From Aeromicrobium sp. (GTDB lineage: Bacteria; Actinomycetota; Coriobacteriia; Anaerosomatales; Anaerosomataceae), in NCBI GenBank assembly GCA_015351705.1, contig JADIIM010000025.1:1-64000 (forward strand): a stretch of 64,000 nt of DNA, in the 5' to 3' direction. The notes beneath the pieces were generated by a model. It did no database searches. It saw only the letters and a list, made by a program, of their open reading frames with translations, and was not told the origin of the DNA. Made by a program: the position numbers and the translations under genes. Position 1 is the stretch's first letter; every line of letters starts with the position of its first letter. This document shows, one piece after another, positions 54,634 to 63,035 of the stretch.

Positions 54634-54840
54634 GTGACGCGGTCAGCGCTCCATGCGATCTGCACGCACTGCGGCTCGGTCGGCGCACAGCGCATCGGGT
54701 TCTGCTCGGTGTGTGACACGCCCGTGTGCGAGAAGTGCGGCAACACGCAGATCACGCTGACCGGCACCAAGGTCATGCACGACAGCTGCCTCAAGGAGAG
54801 CGCACAGACGTCGTTTTCCATGATCAAGTTCGTCGAGTAG
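54634..54840 (+). CDS. Small zinc-ribbon protein of unknown function
   Basis: A 68-residue protein dominated by three CxxC pairs (CTHC, CSVC, CEKC) in its first 40 residues and an isolated Cys in HDSCLKE. This resembles a B-box or zinc-ribbon fold. It ends with SFSMIKFVE. I chose the GTG at 54634 after AGGAAGAGG; a longer frame back to 54535 is open, but the promoter suggests it is not transcribed. It lies between aroF and pcrA. Its small size and zinc fingers suggest an adaptor or regulator, but this is inference. Confidence 0.65.
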   Translation: MTRSALHAICTHCGSVGAQRIGFCSVCDTPVCEKCGNTQITLTGTKVMHDSCLKESAQTSFSMIKFVE

Positions 54841-54841
54841 G

Positions 54842-54870
54842 TTCACCCTCGTCTTTCGTCGGGGTACACT
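54842..54870 (+). promoter_or_regulatory. Promoter placing pcrA start almost at +1
   Basis: TTCACC (54842-54847) and TACACT (54865-54870) are 17 bases apart. The transcript would begin about 54877, two to four bases before the pcrA ATG. No Shine-Dalgarno is present upstream of that ATG, so the mRNA may be leaderless. Confidence 0.5.
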
Positions 54871-54879
54871 ACGAGCCCT

Positions 54880-57120
54880 ATGGCTCACCTTCCTCTCGAA
54901 GACCTCAACCCCGCGCAGCGCGACGCCGTCACGACCGTCGATGGGCCACTTCTTGTGCTCGCCGGCGCCGGAAGCGGCAAGACACGCGTCCTCACCTTCC
55001 GCATCGCGCACCTGATCGCTGACCATGGCGTGTCGCCCGCCGCCATCCTGGCCATCACGTTCACGAACAAGGCCGCCGCCGAGATGCGGGCCCGCCTCGA
55101 GGGACTCATCGGTCCGGCCGCGCGACCCATGTGGGTCATGACCTTCCATGCGTTCTGCGTGCGGCTGTTGCGTGCCGACGGCGGCCGGCTCGGCTATACG
55201 CGGTCGTTCACCATCTACGACGATGACGACACGCGGCGGATGCTCACGAGCGTGCTCGCCGATCTCGATATCGACCCCAAGCAGTTGCCCGTCAAGGGGG
55301 TCGCGGGGCGCATCTCGGCGGCCAAGAACGAGCTTGTGGGGCCTGAGGACTACGAGTCGAAGGCGGCCAATCCGCCCGAGCGGCTGACGGCCAAAGCGTT
55401 CGCTCTGTATCAGCGCCGCTTGCGCGAGGCCAATGCGATGGACTTCGACGACCTGCTCGTGAACGCCGAGCGCCTGCTGCGCGAACACCCGGACGTCTGC
55501 GAGTTCTACCAGGACCGCTTCAGCCACATCCACGTGGACGAGTACCAGGACACCAACCGTGCCCAGTACGAGATCGTCAACCGGTTGGCCTCCCGCGACC
55601 GCAACCTCATGGTGGTGGGCGACGACGACCAGTCGATCTACTCCTGGCGCGGCGCCGACATCCGCAACATCCTGGAGTTCGAGCGCGACTACCCGGACGC
55701 CATCGTCATCCGCCTCGAGCAGAACTACCGTTCCACCGAGACGATCCTCGCGGCCGCCAACGCGGTGGTGGCGAACAACCGCGGGCGCAAGCCCAAGACG
55801 CTGTGGACCGCCAATGCCGGCGGCGAGTCGATCACGCGCTACTCGGCCACCGACGAGCGGGACGAAGCGCGATTCGTGGCCGAGGAGATCGAGCGGCTGC
55901 TTCGCGAGGAGCACCGGTCCTACGCGGACTTCGCCGTCTTCTACCGCACCAACGCGCAGTCGCGCGTGGTCGAGGACATCTTCCTGCGCGCCGGCGTGCC
56001 GTACCGGCTGGTGGGCGGGACGCGCTTCTTCGAGCGGGCCGAGATCAAGGACGTGATGGCGTGGTTGCGGGCGACCGTGAACCCCGCGGACGTCCAGTCA
56101 CTCGTTCGGGTGCTCGAGAAGCGGCAGGGCATCGGCAAGACGACGATCGATGCGCTCCGGCAGCGTGCGGAGGAGGCGGGCATCACGCTCTCCGACGCGA
56201 TCGCCCGCGCTGCCGACGCGGGCTGGCTCGCGACGGCTCCCGCCCGGAAGGTCGTGGCGCTTGCGAGCGATCTCAGCGCGGCGCGGGAGGCCGAGGGCGG
56301 GAGTCTGCGAGAGCGGGTCGAGGGCATCGTGGAGCGCTCGGGGCTGCTCGGCACGCTTGCCGCTGAAGGCACGCGCGAGGCGAGCGGCCGGGCGGAGAAC
56401 ATCCGTGAGTTCTTCGGCGTGGCCGAGGAGTACGACCAGCAGCACGACGAGCCGGAGATGCGCACCCTCGACGCGTTCCTGGAGTGGGTGGCGCTGCGCA
56501 GCGACCTCGACGAGATCGAGGGGGAGGAGCGCGCGGTCACGCTCATGACGCTGCACGCCGCGAAGGGCCTCGAGTTCCCCGTGGTCTTCCTGCTCGGCAT
56601 GGAGGACTCCATCTTCCCGCACGCGAGCTCGATGTTCGATGAGGCGGGACTCGAGGAGGAGCGGCGCCTGTGCTACGTGGGCATCACCCGCGCGCGTGAG
56701 CGGCTGTATCTGACACACGCCACACAGCGGTCGCTCTTCGGCCAGACGCAGTACAACCTGCCGAGCATGTTCATCCGGGAGATCCCGGGCGAGCACCTGA
56801 AAGACGAGGGGGTCGGCTCGGCCGGTTTCCGCTCGTCTGCGCCGGGCCGCGGCAGGGGGGACCGGGGCGGCTCGGTCCGGTGGTCGGGGGAGCGCAGAGG
56901 CGAGCCCGCAACCGGGGGGCGGGTGTTCGGCTCGGGCACGCCGGCGCGGCGCGCCGAGGAGGAGCGGCCCCAGCTTGCCACAGGAGACACCGTAGACCAC
57001 AAGGTCTTCGGGCGCGGCGTCGTGCAGGCCGTCTCAGGCGACAAGGTCACCATCACGTTCGCGGGCGGGACGAAGAACCTTCTTCTGGGGTACGCTCCCA
57101 TACGTAAGGTCGGCGACTGA
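54880..57120 (+). CDS. pcrA: UvrD/PcrA-type DNA helicase
   Basis: A 746-residue superfamily 1A helicase. Motif Q is LEDLNPAQRDAV, Walker A is AGAGSGKTRVL, motif Ia is ITFTNKAAAEMR, Walker B is HVDEYQDTNRAQYE, motif III follows as GDDDQSIYSWRGAD, motif IV is LEQNYRSTETIL, and motifs V and VI are VTLMTLHAAKGLEF and CYVGITRARERLYL. The C-terminal FGRGVVQAVSGDKVTITFAGG segment is the Tudor-like domain that binds RNA polymerase. It acts in nucleotide-excision and transcription-coupled repair. The linker before that domain is Gly/Arg-rich. ATG 54880 has no Shine-Dalgarno. Confidence 0.96.
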   Translation: MAHLPLEDLNPAQRDAVTTVDGPLLVLAGAGSGKTRVLTFRIAHLIADHGVSPAAILAITFTNKAAAEMRARLEGLIGPAARPMWVMTFHAFCVRLLRADGGRLGYTRSFTIYDDDDTRRMLTSVLADLDIDPKQLPVKGVAGRISAAKNELVGPEDYESKAANPPERLTAKAFALYQRRLREANAMDFDDLLVNAERLLREHPDVCEFYQDRFSHIHVDEYQDTNRAQYEIVNRLASRDRNLMVVGDDDQSIYSWRGADIRNILEFERDYPDAIVIRLEQNYRSTETILAAANAVVANNRGRKPKTLWTANAGGESITRYSATDERDEARFVAEEIERLLREEHRSYADFAVFYRTNAQSRVVEDIFLRAGVPYRLVGGTRFFERAEIKDVMAWLRATVNPADVQSLVRVLEKRQGIGKTTIDALRQRAEEAGITLSDAIARAADAGWLATAPARKVVALASDLSAAREAEGGSLRERVEGIVERSGLLGTLAAEGTREASGRAENIREFFGVAEEYDQQHDEPEMRTLDAFLEWVALRSDLDEIEGEERAVTLMTLHAAKGLEFPVVFLLGMEDSIFPHASSMFDEAGLEEERRLCYVGITRARERLYLTHATQRSLFGQTQYNLPSMFIREIPGEHLKDEGVGSAGFRSSAPGRGRGDRGGSVRWSGERRGEPATGGRVFGSGTPARRAEEERPQLATGDTVDHKVFGRGVVQAVSGDKVTITFAGGTKNLLLGYAPIRKVGD

Positions 57121-57149
57121 GCGCCTGCGTGCGCGGCGAGAGGATGGCG

Positions 57150-58778
57150 ATGGGACCGGTCCTCGTATTCGGGCATCGCAACCCCGACAACGACTCCATC
57201 TGCTCGGCGGTGGCCTACGCGCACCTGAAGAACATCACGGACCCTGACGCCGTCTACGTCCCGGCACGCCTCGGGCCGGTCCCGCCCGAGACCGCGTGGG
57301 TCTTCGAGCGTTTCAGCGTGGACCTGCCCGACGAGGTCGCGCACGTACGCACCCGCGTCCGCGACGCGATGACCGCCGAGGCGGTCGTCGCCCGCACCCA
57401 CGACAACCTCCTGACCGCAGGCCGCCTGATGCGCGAGCACGGGGTGCGCGCGCTGCCGGTCACCGGGCCGGGCGGCGTCGTCAAGGGCCTCCTCAATCAG
57501 AGCATCTTAGCCGAGCTCTACATCGGCGAGACGGAGATGCGGGGATTCGAGTCGATGCCGGTGAGCGTGGGTCGCATCGCCGACGTGCTCGACGGCCACG
57601 TTCTCGTGGGTGACCCGGACCTGCTGCTCTCAGGCCGCGTGCTCATCGGCGCGATGGAGCCCGAGACGATGGTCTCCTACATCGCGGCGGGGGACACGCT
57701 GATCGTGGGCGACCGGCGACGCACTCAGCCGCTCGCCATCGAGGCGGGCGCGGCGTGCCTGATCATCAGCGGCGGTCACCTGCCCGGCGATGATGTCTCG
57801 GCGCTCGCCCGCGAGCGCGGTTGCGCGATCGTGTCGAGCCCCCACAACACCTACACCACCGCCCGTCTCGTGAACCTCGGCCATGCGGTGAGTGGCGTGA
57901 TGGACACGGCGCCGCTCGTGGTCGGCCCCGACGCGCTTCTGGCCGAGGTCGCCGAGGACCTCATGGAGTCCACGCACCGGGAGGCGCTCGTCGTCGACGA
58001 CGAGGGGCGGCTCATCGGCATCTTGACGCGCACCAACCTTGCTCGCGGCGTCCGCCGGCGCGTGGTCCTGCTCGACCACAACGAGCTCTCGCAGTCGGCT
58101 CCGGGCGTGGAGGAGGCCGCGGTGGTCGAGATCGTGGACCACCACCGTGTGGGCGACGTGCAGACCGCATCACCGATCCTGTTCCTGAACATGCCCGTCG
58201 GCTCCACCGCCACGATCGTGGCCGAGCGCTATCGTGAGCTCGGCGTAGCACCGCCTGAGGGCATGGCCGGCATCCTGCTCTCGGCGGTCCTGACCGACAC
58301 CGTGCTGCTCAAGTCGCCCACCACCACCTCGCTCGACCACGCGGTCGCCGAGCGTCTGGCCGAGCGGCTCGGCGTCGACGCGATCGAGTTCGGGCTCGAG
58401 ATGTTCCGGGCGCGTTCGGCTGGCGCCGACTTCTCGGCCACCGACGCGGTGAGCACCGATCTTAAGGAGTACCGTGCCGGGGAGCTGACGATCGGGGTGG
58501 CGCAGGTCGAGACCGTCGACACGTCGCCGTATCTCGACCGGGCCGAAGAGGTGCGCGCCGCGCTCGAGGAACTCCGGGTCCGGCGCGGCTTCGACCTTGC
58601 GATGCTGCTCGTGACCGACGTGATCCGCGAGGGCAGCGAGGTGTTCGCGTCCGGTAAGGTGCGCGTTGCCGAGCGCGCCTTCGGCGTGGACCTGGGCGCC
58701 GGGCCGGCGTGGATGGACGGGGTGCTGTCGCGCAAGAAGCAGATCGCGCCGCGTCTTCTCCACGCGGCGGGGGCCTGA
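57150..58778 (+). CDS. CBS-DRTGG manganese-dependent inorganic pyrophosphatase
   Basis: A 542-residue DHH-family pyrophosphatase. The N-terminal DHH half has GHRNPDNDSICSAVAYAHL; the regulatory insert (about residues 65-310) contains a first CBS (DAMTAEAVVARTHDNLLTAGRLMREHGV), a DRTGG domain (about 130-245, GRIADVLDGHVLVGDPDLLLSGRVLI) and a second CBS (ESTHREALVVDDEGRLIGIL). Then the DHH core resumes with VDHHRVGD and the metal-binding DHHA2 half follows. In clostridial relatives AMP inhibits and Ap4A activates. I start at ATG 57150, six bases after GAGAGG. Confidence 0.9.
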   Translation: MGPVLVFGHRNPDNDSICSAVAYAHLKNITDPDAVYVPARLGPVPPETAWVFERFSVDLPDEVAHVRTRVRDAMTAEAVVARTHDNLLTAGRLMREHGVRALPVTGPGGVVKGLLNQSILAELYIGETEMRGFESMPVSVGRIADVLDGHVLVGDPDLLLSGRVLIGAMEPETMVSYIAAGDTLIVGDRRRTQPLAIEAGAACLIISGGHLPGDDVSALARERGCAIVSSPHNTYTTARLVNLGHAVSGVMDTAPLVVGPDALLAEVAEDLMESTHREALVVDDEGRLIGILTRTNLARGVRRRVVLLDHNELSQSAPGVEEAAVVEIVDHHRVGDVQTASPILFLNMPVGSTATIVAERYRELGVAPPEGMAGILLSAVLTDTVLLKSPTTTSLDHAVAERLAERLGVDAIEFGLEMFRARSAGADFSATDAVSTDLKEYRAGELTIGVAQVETVDTSPYLDRAEEVRAALEELRVRRGFDLAMLLVTDVIREGSEVFASGKVRVAERAFGVDLGAGPAWMDGVLSRKKQIAPRLLHAAGA

Positions 58779-58781
58779 GCC

Positions 58782-59480
58782 ATGCTGCCGGGCCGACGAG
58801 AGTCGTGGCGGGCGGACCCGCGTGCCGGCATGCTCGTGCTCGTGGCGGGCGTGGCGCTCGCCGGCTTCTTCGCGATCACCGCTGGGCTTCTCCTGGCGCC
58901 GGCGTTCGTCGAGCTCGACGTGGCCGTGTCGGCCGCGATCCGCGGCCTCACCGCGCCCGGACTGGAGCCCGCCGCACGCCTGGTGACGCATCTCGGCGAC
59001 TTCGCCGTCGTGGCCACGCTCACGGCCCTGACAGCCGCCGTGCTGTTCGCGCGTGGGCGGCGTGTGGAGGCCGCGCTGGTGATCGTCGCGGTCGCCGGGG
59101 GCGCCCTCCTGGGCTTCGGGCTCAAGGAGCTGTTCATGCGGGTGCGGCCGGCGCTCGATGTCGCACGGATCCCGCTTCCCGAGACGTACAGCTTCCCGTC
59201 GGGGCACGCGCTCGCGAGCGTGCTCTACCTCGGGTCGCTCGTGTTCGTCGCGTTCCTGGACATCCGTCGCCTGGGCGTGGCGGTCCCGGTCGTCGCAGGC
59301 TGCACGCTCGTCGCACTCGCCATCGCGCTCTCACGGGTCTATCTCGGCGTGCACTACCTCGGCGATGTCATCGGCGCGTGGTTCCTGGCAGCCGGGTGGC
59401 TCGCGCTCGTGGTGCTCGTCGCGGCCCGCTGGGGCGCCGGCCAGGACGCCGAGGAGGTCAGGTCGCGCGACGGAGCGTGA
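58782..59480 (+). CDS. PAP2 superfamily phosphatase
   Basis: A 232-residue membrane phosphatase with about six hydrophobic helices. The three PAP2 motifs are in order: KELFMRVRPALD, SFPSGHALAS and SRVYLGVHYLGDVIGAW, with the catalytic His residues in the last two. It may dephosphorylate undecaprenyl pyrophosphate or another lipid phosphate; sequence does not decide. It starts three bases after the pyrophosphatase stop. Its last 23 bases overlap the end of phoR on the other strand. Confidence 0.9.
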   Translation: MLPGRRESWRADPRAGMLVLVAGVALAGFFAITAGLLLAPAFVELDVAVSAAIRGLTAPGLEPAARLVTHLGDFAVVATLTALTAAVLFARGRRVEAALVIVAVAGGALLGFGLKELFMRVRPALDVARIPLPETYSFPSGHALASVLYLGSLVFVAFLDIRRLGVAVPVVAGCTLVALAIALSRVYLGVHYLGDVIGAWFLAAGWLALVVLVAARWGAGQDAEEVRSRDGA

Positions 59481-61221
59481 TCGTGACGCTCGTGCCGTGT
59501 CCGGGCTCCGAGTCGATGGACACCGAGCCGCCCGAGCGCTCGGCGACGTTGCGCACCAACGAGAGTCCCAGGCCGGTCCCACCGCTCGTGCGCGAGCGCG
59601 CGCGGTCCACGCGGTAGAAGCGCTCGAACACCCGCTCGACGTCCTCAGGCGGCATGCCGATGCCGGTGTCGGCCACCGTGATGCTGACGGCGTCGTCGTC
59701 GGCGGAGACCGATACGGTGACCGACCCGCGCTCGGTGTAGGTCACGGCGTTGGCGAGCAGGTTGTCGAGCGCGACGGCGATGTCGGTGGCCTCGGCATGG
59801 ACGGCCACGTCCTGCCCGGACACTTCCGAGAGGTCCGCGGTGAGGTCGAGTCCCTTGGCCGACGCCGCGGGACGGTGCCCCGCAAGCGCGAGCTCGACCG
59901 CCTTTCGCACGTCGGTCACCGCATCGTGCGGCGGCGAGGACTCGAGCCGTGAGAGGTCGAGCAGGTCGGCCACCATGCGGCGCAGCCGGTCGGCCTCGGC
60001 CTCGATCTGTGACAGGAAGGCGAGGGCCTGGTCCGTGTCGCCGTCCCGGGCGGCCTGGTCGGCCGACGATGCGAGGAGGATGATCGCCGCCGTGGGCGTC
60101 TTGAGCTCGTGTGAGGCGTTGGCCACGAAGTCCCGGCGCATGTCGTCCAGGCGGGCGCGGTCGGTGATGTCGGCGATGACGGCGAGTGTGCGAGGCGCGC
60201 CGTGGGCGTGGCCGAGCGGGAGAACGAGCAGCCGGTACGAGCGCCGGTAGGGGTCGGGTCCCACCTCGACGACCTGCGCATCAGGCGTGCCGAGGCGTGT
60301 GTGGACAGCGCTCTCGAGGGGGGCCGGGAGACCCAGTGTGGGCAGTTGCCGCCTGCGGTTGTCCACCTGTGGAAGACGGAACATCGTCCCGAGGGCGCGG
60401 TTGGTGAGCACGACCCGCTCACCCTCGAGCAGGACGACCGCATCGGAGAGCCCATCGAGCACCAGGCGCAGCGTGCGTCGCTCATCTTCCAGTGCGCTCA
60501 GCCGGGTGCGCATCTGGTCGCCGAGGCTCACCAGCGCCTCGGCAAGCGGTGCCAACGCGGCCCCGCCGTCAGGGACCGGCGAGGCGAGGTCACCGGCCGC
60601 CATCGCGCGGGCCGAATCGGCGAGCGCCTCGACCGGTCCGGCGGCCGCACGGGTCAGACGCCAGGCCGCAACGGTGGCGAGCGCGAGCGCTCCCAGCAGC
60701 AGCGCGAGGCCGGTCCGACGGGTGTCCTCCACGAGGTCACGAACGTGGGCCAGTGACGTGGACACACGCAGTGCGGCCCGGCCCTCGGCGAGCGTCACCG
60801 GGACGGCCACGTACATGCGGTCGACGCCCTGGGTGTCGGACCGGCGCACATCGCTGCCCGGCCGGCCGGCAAGCGCCTCGCGGACCTCAGGGCGGTCACC
60901 GTGGTTCTCGAGCGACGCCGGGTCCTCGTCGCTGTCGGCGAGCACGGTGCCGTCAGCGGCGACAACAGTCACACGCAGGGGCGCTCCCTCGGCGATGCTG
61001 GCCACCCGTGTGCCGAGGTCATCACCGGAGCCCTCGACCGCCACGGCCCCGGTGCGCGCGATGTCGAGCAGGTAGGACTCCTGTTGATCGACGACGGCGC
61101 TCGCCAGCGGGCCGTAGAGGCTCCACGTCCAGGCGCCCGCGACGACCAGGACGATGGCCGCCAGGCCCGCGACGAGGCGCCGGCGATACCGTGCGGTCGA
61201 TGGCGTGGCTGACGCGCTCAC
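59458..61221 (-). CDS. phoR: Phosphate-sensing histidine kinase PhoR type
   Basis: A 587-residue membrane kinase. TM1 is at residues 16-38, a 135-residue extracellular sensor follows, TM2 is near 168-187, then HAMP (about 188-240) and a PAS-like domain. The His box is FVANASHELKTPTAAIILLA, the N box is LDNLLANAVTYTERG, and the G boxes are DTGIGMPPEDVERVFERFYRVD and GGTGLGLSLVRN. The name rests on its pairing with phoB and pst, not on sensor sequence. It starts at GTG 61221, overlapping phoB by four bases. Confidence 0.9.
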   Translation of the reverse strand: MSASATPSTARYRRRLVAGLAAIVLVVAGAWTWSLYGPLASAVVDQQESYLLDIARTGAVAVEGSGDDLGTRVASIAEGAPLRVTVVAADGTVLADSDEDPASLENHGDRPEVREALAGRPGSDVRRSDTQGVDRMYVAVPVTLAEGRAALRVSTSLAHVRDLVEDTRRTGLALLLGALALATVAAWRLTRAAAGPVEALADSARAMAAGDLASPVPDGGAALAPLAEALVSLGDQMRTRLSALEDERRTLRLVLDGLSDAVVLLEGERVVLTNRALGTMFRLPQVDNRRRQLPTLGLPAPLESAVHTRLGTPDAQVVEVGPDPYRRSYRLLVLPLGHAHGAPRTLAVIADITDRARLDDMRRDFVANASHELKTPTAAIILLASSADQAARDGDTDQALAFLSQIEAEADRLRRMVADLLDLSRLESSPPHDAVTDVRKAVELALAGHRPAASAKGLDLTADLSEVSGQDVAVHAEATDIAVALDNLLANAVTYTERGSVTVSVSADDDAVSITVADTGIGMPPEDVERVFERFYRVDRARSRTSGGTGLGLSLVRNVAERSGGSVSIDSEPGHGTSVTITLRRAT

Positions 61222-61928
61222 TCGGCGCCGGTGCCGTCGCGTGGCTGCGGGTCGAAGCGGTAGCCCACCCCGTGGATGGTGTGGATGTACCGGAACGCCG
61301 AGGGCTCCTCGACGGCCTGTCGCAGCCGCCGGATGTGGACGTCGATCGTGCGCGACGAAGGCAGGAACTCGTACCCCCAGACCTCGCGGGCAAGGCGCTG
61401 GCGCGACATGAGCGTGCCGCTGTTGCGGGCGAGTGCGAGAAGCAGCTGGAACTCCTTCAGACGGACACGTGCTGGTGCGCCTGCAACCGTCACGCGCAGC
61501 TCGGCGGGTTCGATGACGAGATCGCCGACCTCGATGATCTCGTCGGCCTCGAGCACGCTGCGCTCCCGCACGCGTCTGAGATTGGCCCGCACGCGTGCGA
61601 GGAGCTCCTCCATCGAGAACGGCTTCGTGAGGTAGTCGTCCGCACCGGCGTCCAGCCCTCGTACGGTGTCCCTCTCACCGTCCAGGGCGGTCACCATGAT
61701 GATCGCGACCTCGCTGTTGGTCCGGCGGACCTCCTCGGCGAACCGGTAGCCGTCGATGCCCGGAAGCATCAGGTCGAGCACGATCAGGTCGGGATGCTCG
61801 GCGCGCGCGAGTTCGAGGCCGTCGATCCCGTCTCCGGAGGAGAGCGTCTCGAATCCTGACCTCGTGAGCGCGTAGCTCACCGTCTGGCGGATGATCGGAT
61901 CGTCCTCGACGACCAGTATGCGTGCCAT
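61218..61928 (-). CDS. phoB: Response regulator PhoB/PhoP type
   Basis: A 236-residue OmpR-family regulator. The receiver domain (1-120) has VVEDDPIIRQTVSY with the acidic pair and LIVLDLMLPGIDGYRF with the phosphoacceptor Asp, plus the conserved KPFS Lys (DDYLTKPFSMEELLARVR). The winged-helix domain starts near residue 130 and ends HTIHGVGYRFDPQPRD. The gene faces away from pstS across a 205-base region that holds PHO-box-like repeats. Confidence 0.94.
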   Translation of the reverse strand: MARILVVEDDPIIRQTVSYALTRSGFETLSSGDGIDGLELARAEHPDLIVLDLMLPGIDGYRFAEEVRRTNSEVAIIMVTALDGERDTVRGLDAGADDYLTKPFSMEELLARVRANLRRVRERSVLEADEIIEVGDLVIEPAELRVTVAGAPARVRLKEFQLLLALARNSGTLMSRQRLAREVWGYEFLPSSRTIDVHIRRLRQAVEEPSAFRYIHTIHGVGYRFDPQPRDGTGAE

Positions 61929-61990
61929 GGGTCACTTCTCCGCAGGTCTCGGCGATGTGTCGGGCCATTGTAGGCACGTTCGCACGCCGG

Positions 61991-62018
61991 TGAACATCGA
62001 TGTAACAACAAGTTCACA
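61991..62018. promoter_or_regulatory. PHO-box-like repeats between phoB and pstS
   Basis: Three hexamers occur with an exact 11-base period on the plus strand: TGAACA (61991-61996), GTAACA (62002-62007) and TTCACA (62013-62018). This is the spacing of PhoB/PhoP direct-repeat operators, and the sites stand between the divergent phoB and pstS genes. A fourth, poorer element (CGTCCA) follows at 62024-62029. It probably binds the adjacent response regulator; pstS then starts about 116 bases downstream. No clear -35/-10 was found in either direction. Confidence 0.6.
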
Positions 62019-62133
62019 CACCTCGTCCATGTTTTACAGCGGTGCAACCACCCCGGGGCGTTGCAGACGTAGCGTTGTCTGCGGCCGGTGACACGCTGGC
62101 CACGTAGACAGAACCGAGACAAGGAGTGTGAGC

Positions 62134-63030
62134 GTGAACCTCAAGAAGCTGCTCATGGTCGGCCTTTCGGCCGCACTGCTGGTGGGCCTGTTCGGCCTCG
62201 CTGGCTGCGGCGGAGGCACCGACGAGCCGGCCGACGAGCCGGCCACCGAGACGCCGGCCGAGGAGCCCGCGGCCGAGCTCGAGGGCACCATCGACGTCCA
62301 GGGCTCCGACACGATGCTCAACATCGGCACGGCATGGAGCGAGGCGTTCATGGATGAGAACCCGATGGTCGAGGTCTCCATCCAGGGTGGCGGTTCGGGA
62401 ACCGGCATCGCCGCGCTCCTCAATGGCACGGTAGACTTCGCGCACTCCTCGCGTGATATCAAGGACGAGGAGATCGCCGACGGCGAGGCCAGGGGTATCG
62501 ATGTGGTCGAGCACAAGGTGGCCATCGACGGTATCGCGGTGATCGTGAACCCGGCCAACGGTGTCGAGGACCTCACGATGGACCAGCTCGGCCAGATCTA
62601 CCGTGGCGAGATCACCAACTGGAAGGACGTCGGCGGTGTCGACAAGCCCATCGTCCTGCTGAGCCGTGACAGCTCCTCGGGTACCTATGAGTTCTTCAAG
62701 GAGGCCGTCGTCGGCGAGGACAACGAGTACGCTGCTGCCGCCAAGCTGCTGCCGTCCACCCAGGCGATCGTGGACGAGGTCGTGGCCAACGACGCTGGCA
62801 TCGGCTACATCGGCCTCGGGTATCTGACCGGTGACGTCAAGGTCGTGGCCATCGATGGTGTGAAGGCTTCGGTCCCGGCTGCCGCCGACGGTTCGTACGA
62901 GATCAGCCGCTACCTCTACATGTACAGCAACGGCGAGCCCACGGGCGTCATGAAGGCCTATCTCGACTGGATCCTCGGGCCGGCGGGCCAGCAGCTCGTG
63001 GCCGACGAGGGCTTCGTGCCGCTCCCGTAG
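62134..63030 (+). CDS. pstS: Phosphate-binding lipoprotein PstS
   Basis: A 298-residue periplasmic-type binding protein. A hydrophobic signal (residues 6-21) ends in the lipobox LAGC, so Cys is lipidated and the protein is anchored to the membrane. Acidic, Pro/Glu/Thr-rich spacer (residues 26-50) is followed by IDVQGSDTMLNIGTAWSEAF, GGGSGTGIAALLNGTVDFAHSSR and SSSGTYEFFKEAVVG, the phosphate-pocket residues of the family. The GTG at 62134 follows AAGGAG; the GTG six bases earlier is too close to it. It is the first gene of the pst operon. Confidence 0.95.
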   Translation: MNLKKLLMVGLSAALLVGLFGLAGCGGGTDEPADEPATETPAEEPAAELEGTIDVQGSDTMLNIGTAWSEAFMDENPMVEVSIQGGGSGTGIAALLNGTVDFAHSSRDIKDEEIADGEARGIDVVEHKVAIDGIAVIVNPANGVEDLTMDQLGQIYRGEITNWKDVGGVDKPIVLLSRDSSSGTYEFFKEAVVGEDNEYAAAAKLLPSTQAIVDEVVANDAGIGYIGLGYLTGDVKVVAIDGVKASVPAAADGSYEISRYLYMYSNGEPTGVMKAYLDWILGPAGQQLVADEGFVPLP

Positions 63031-63035
63031 CGCAG

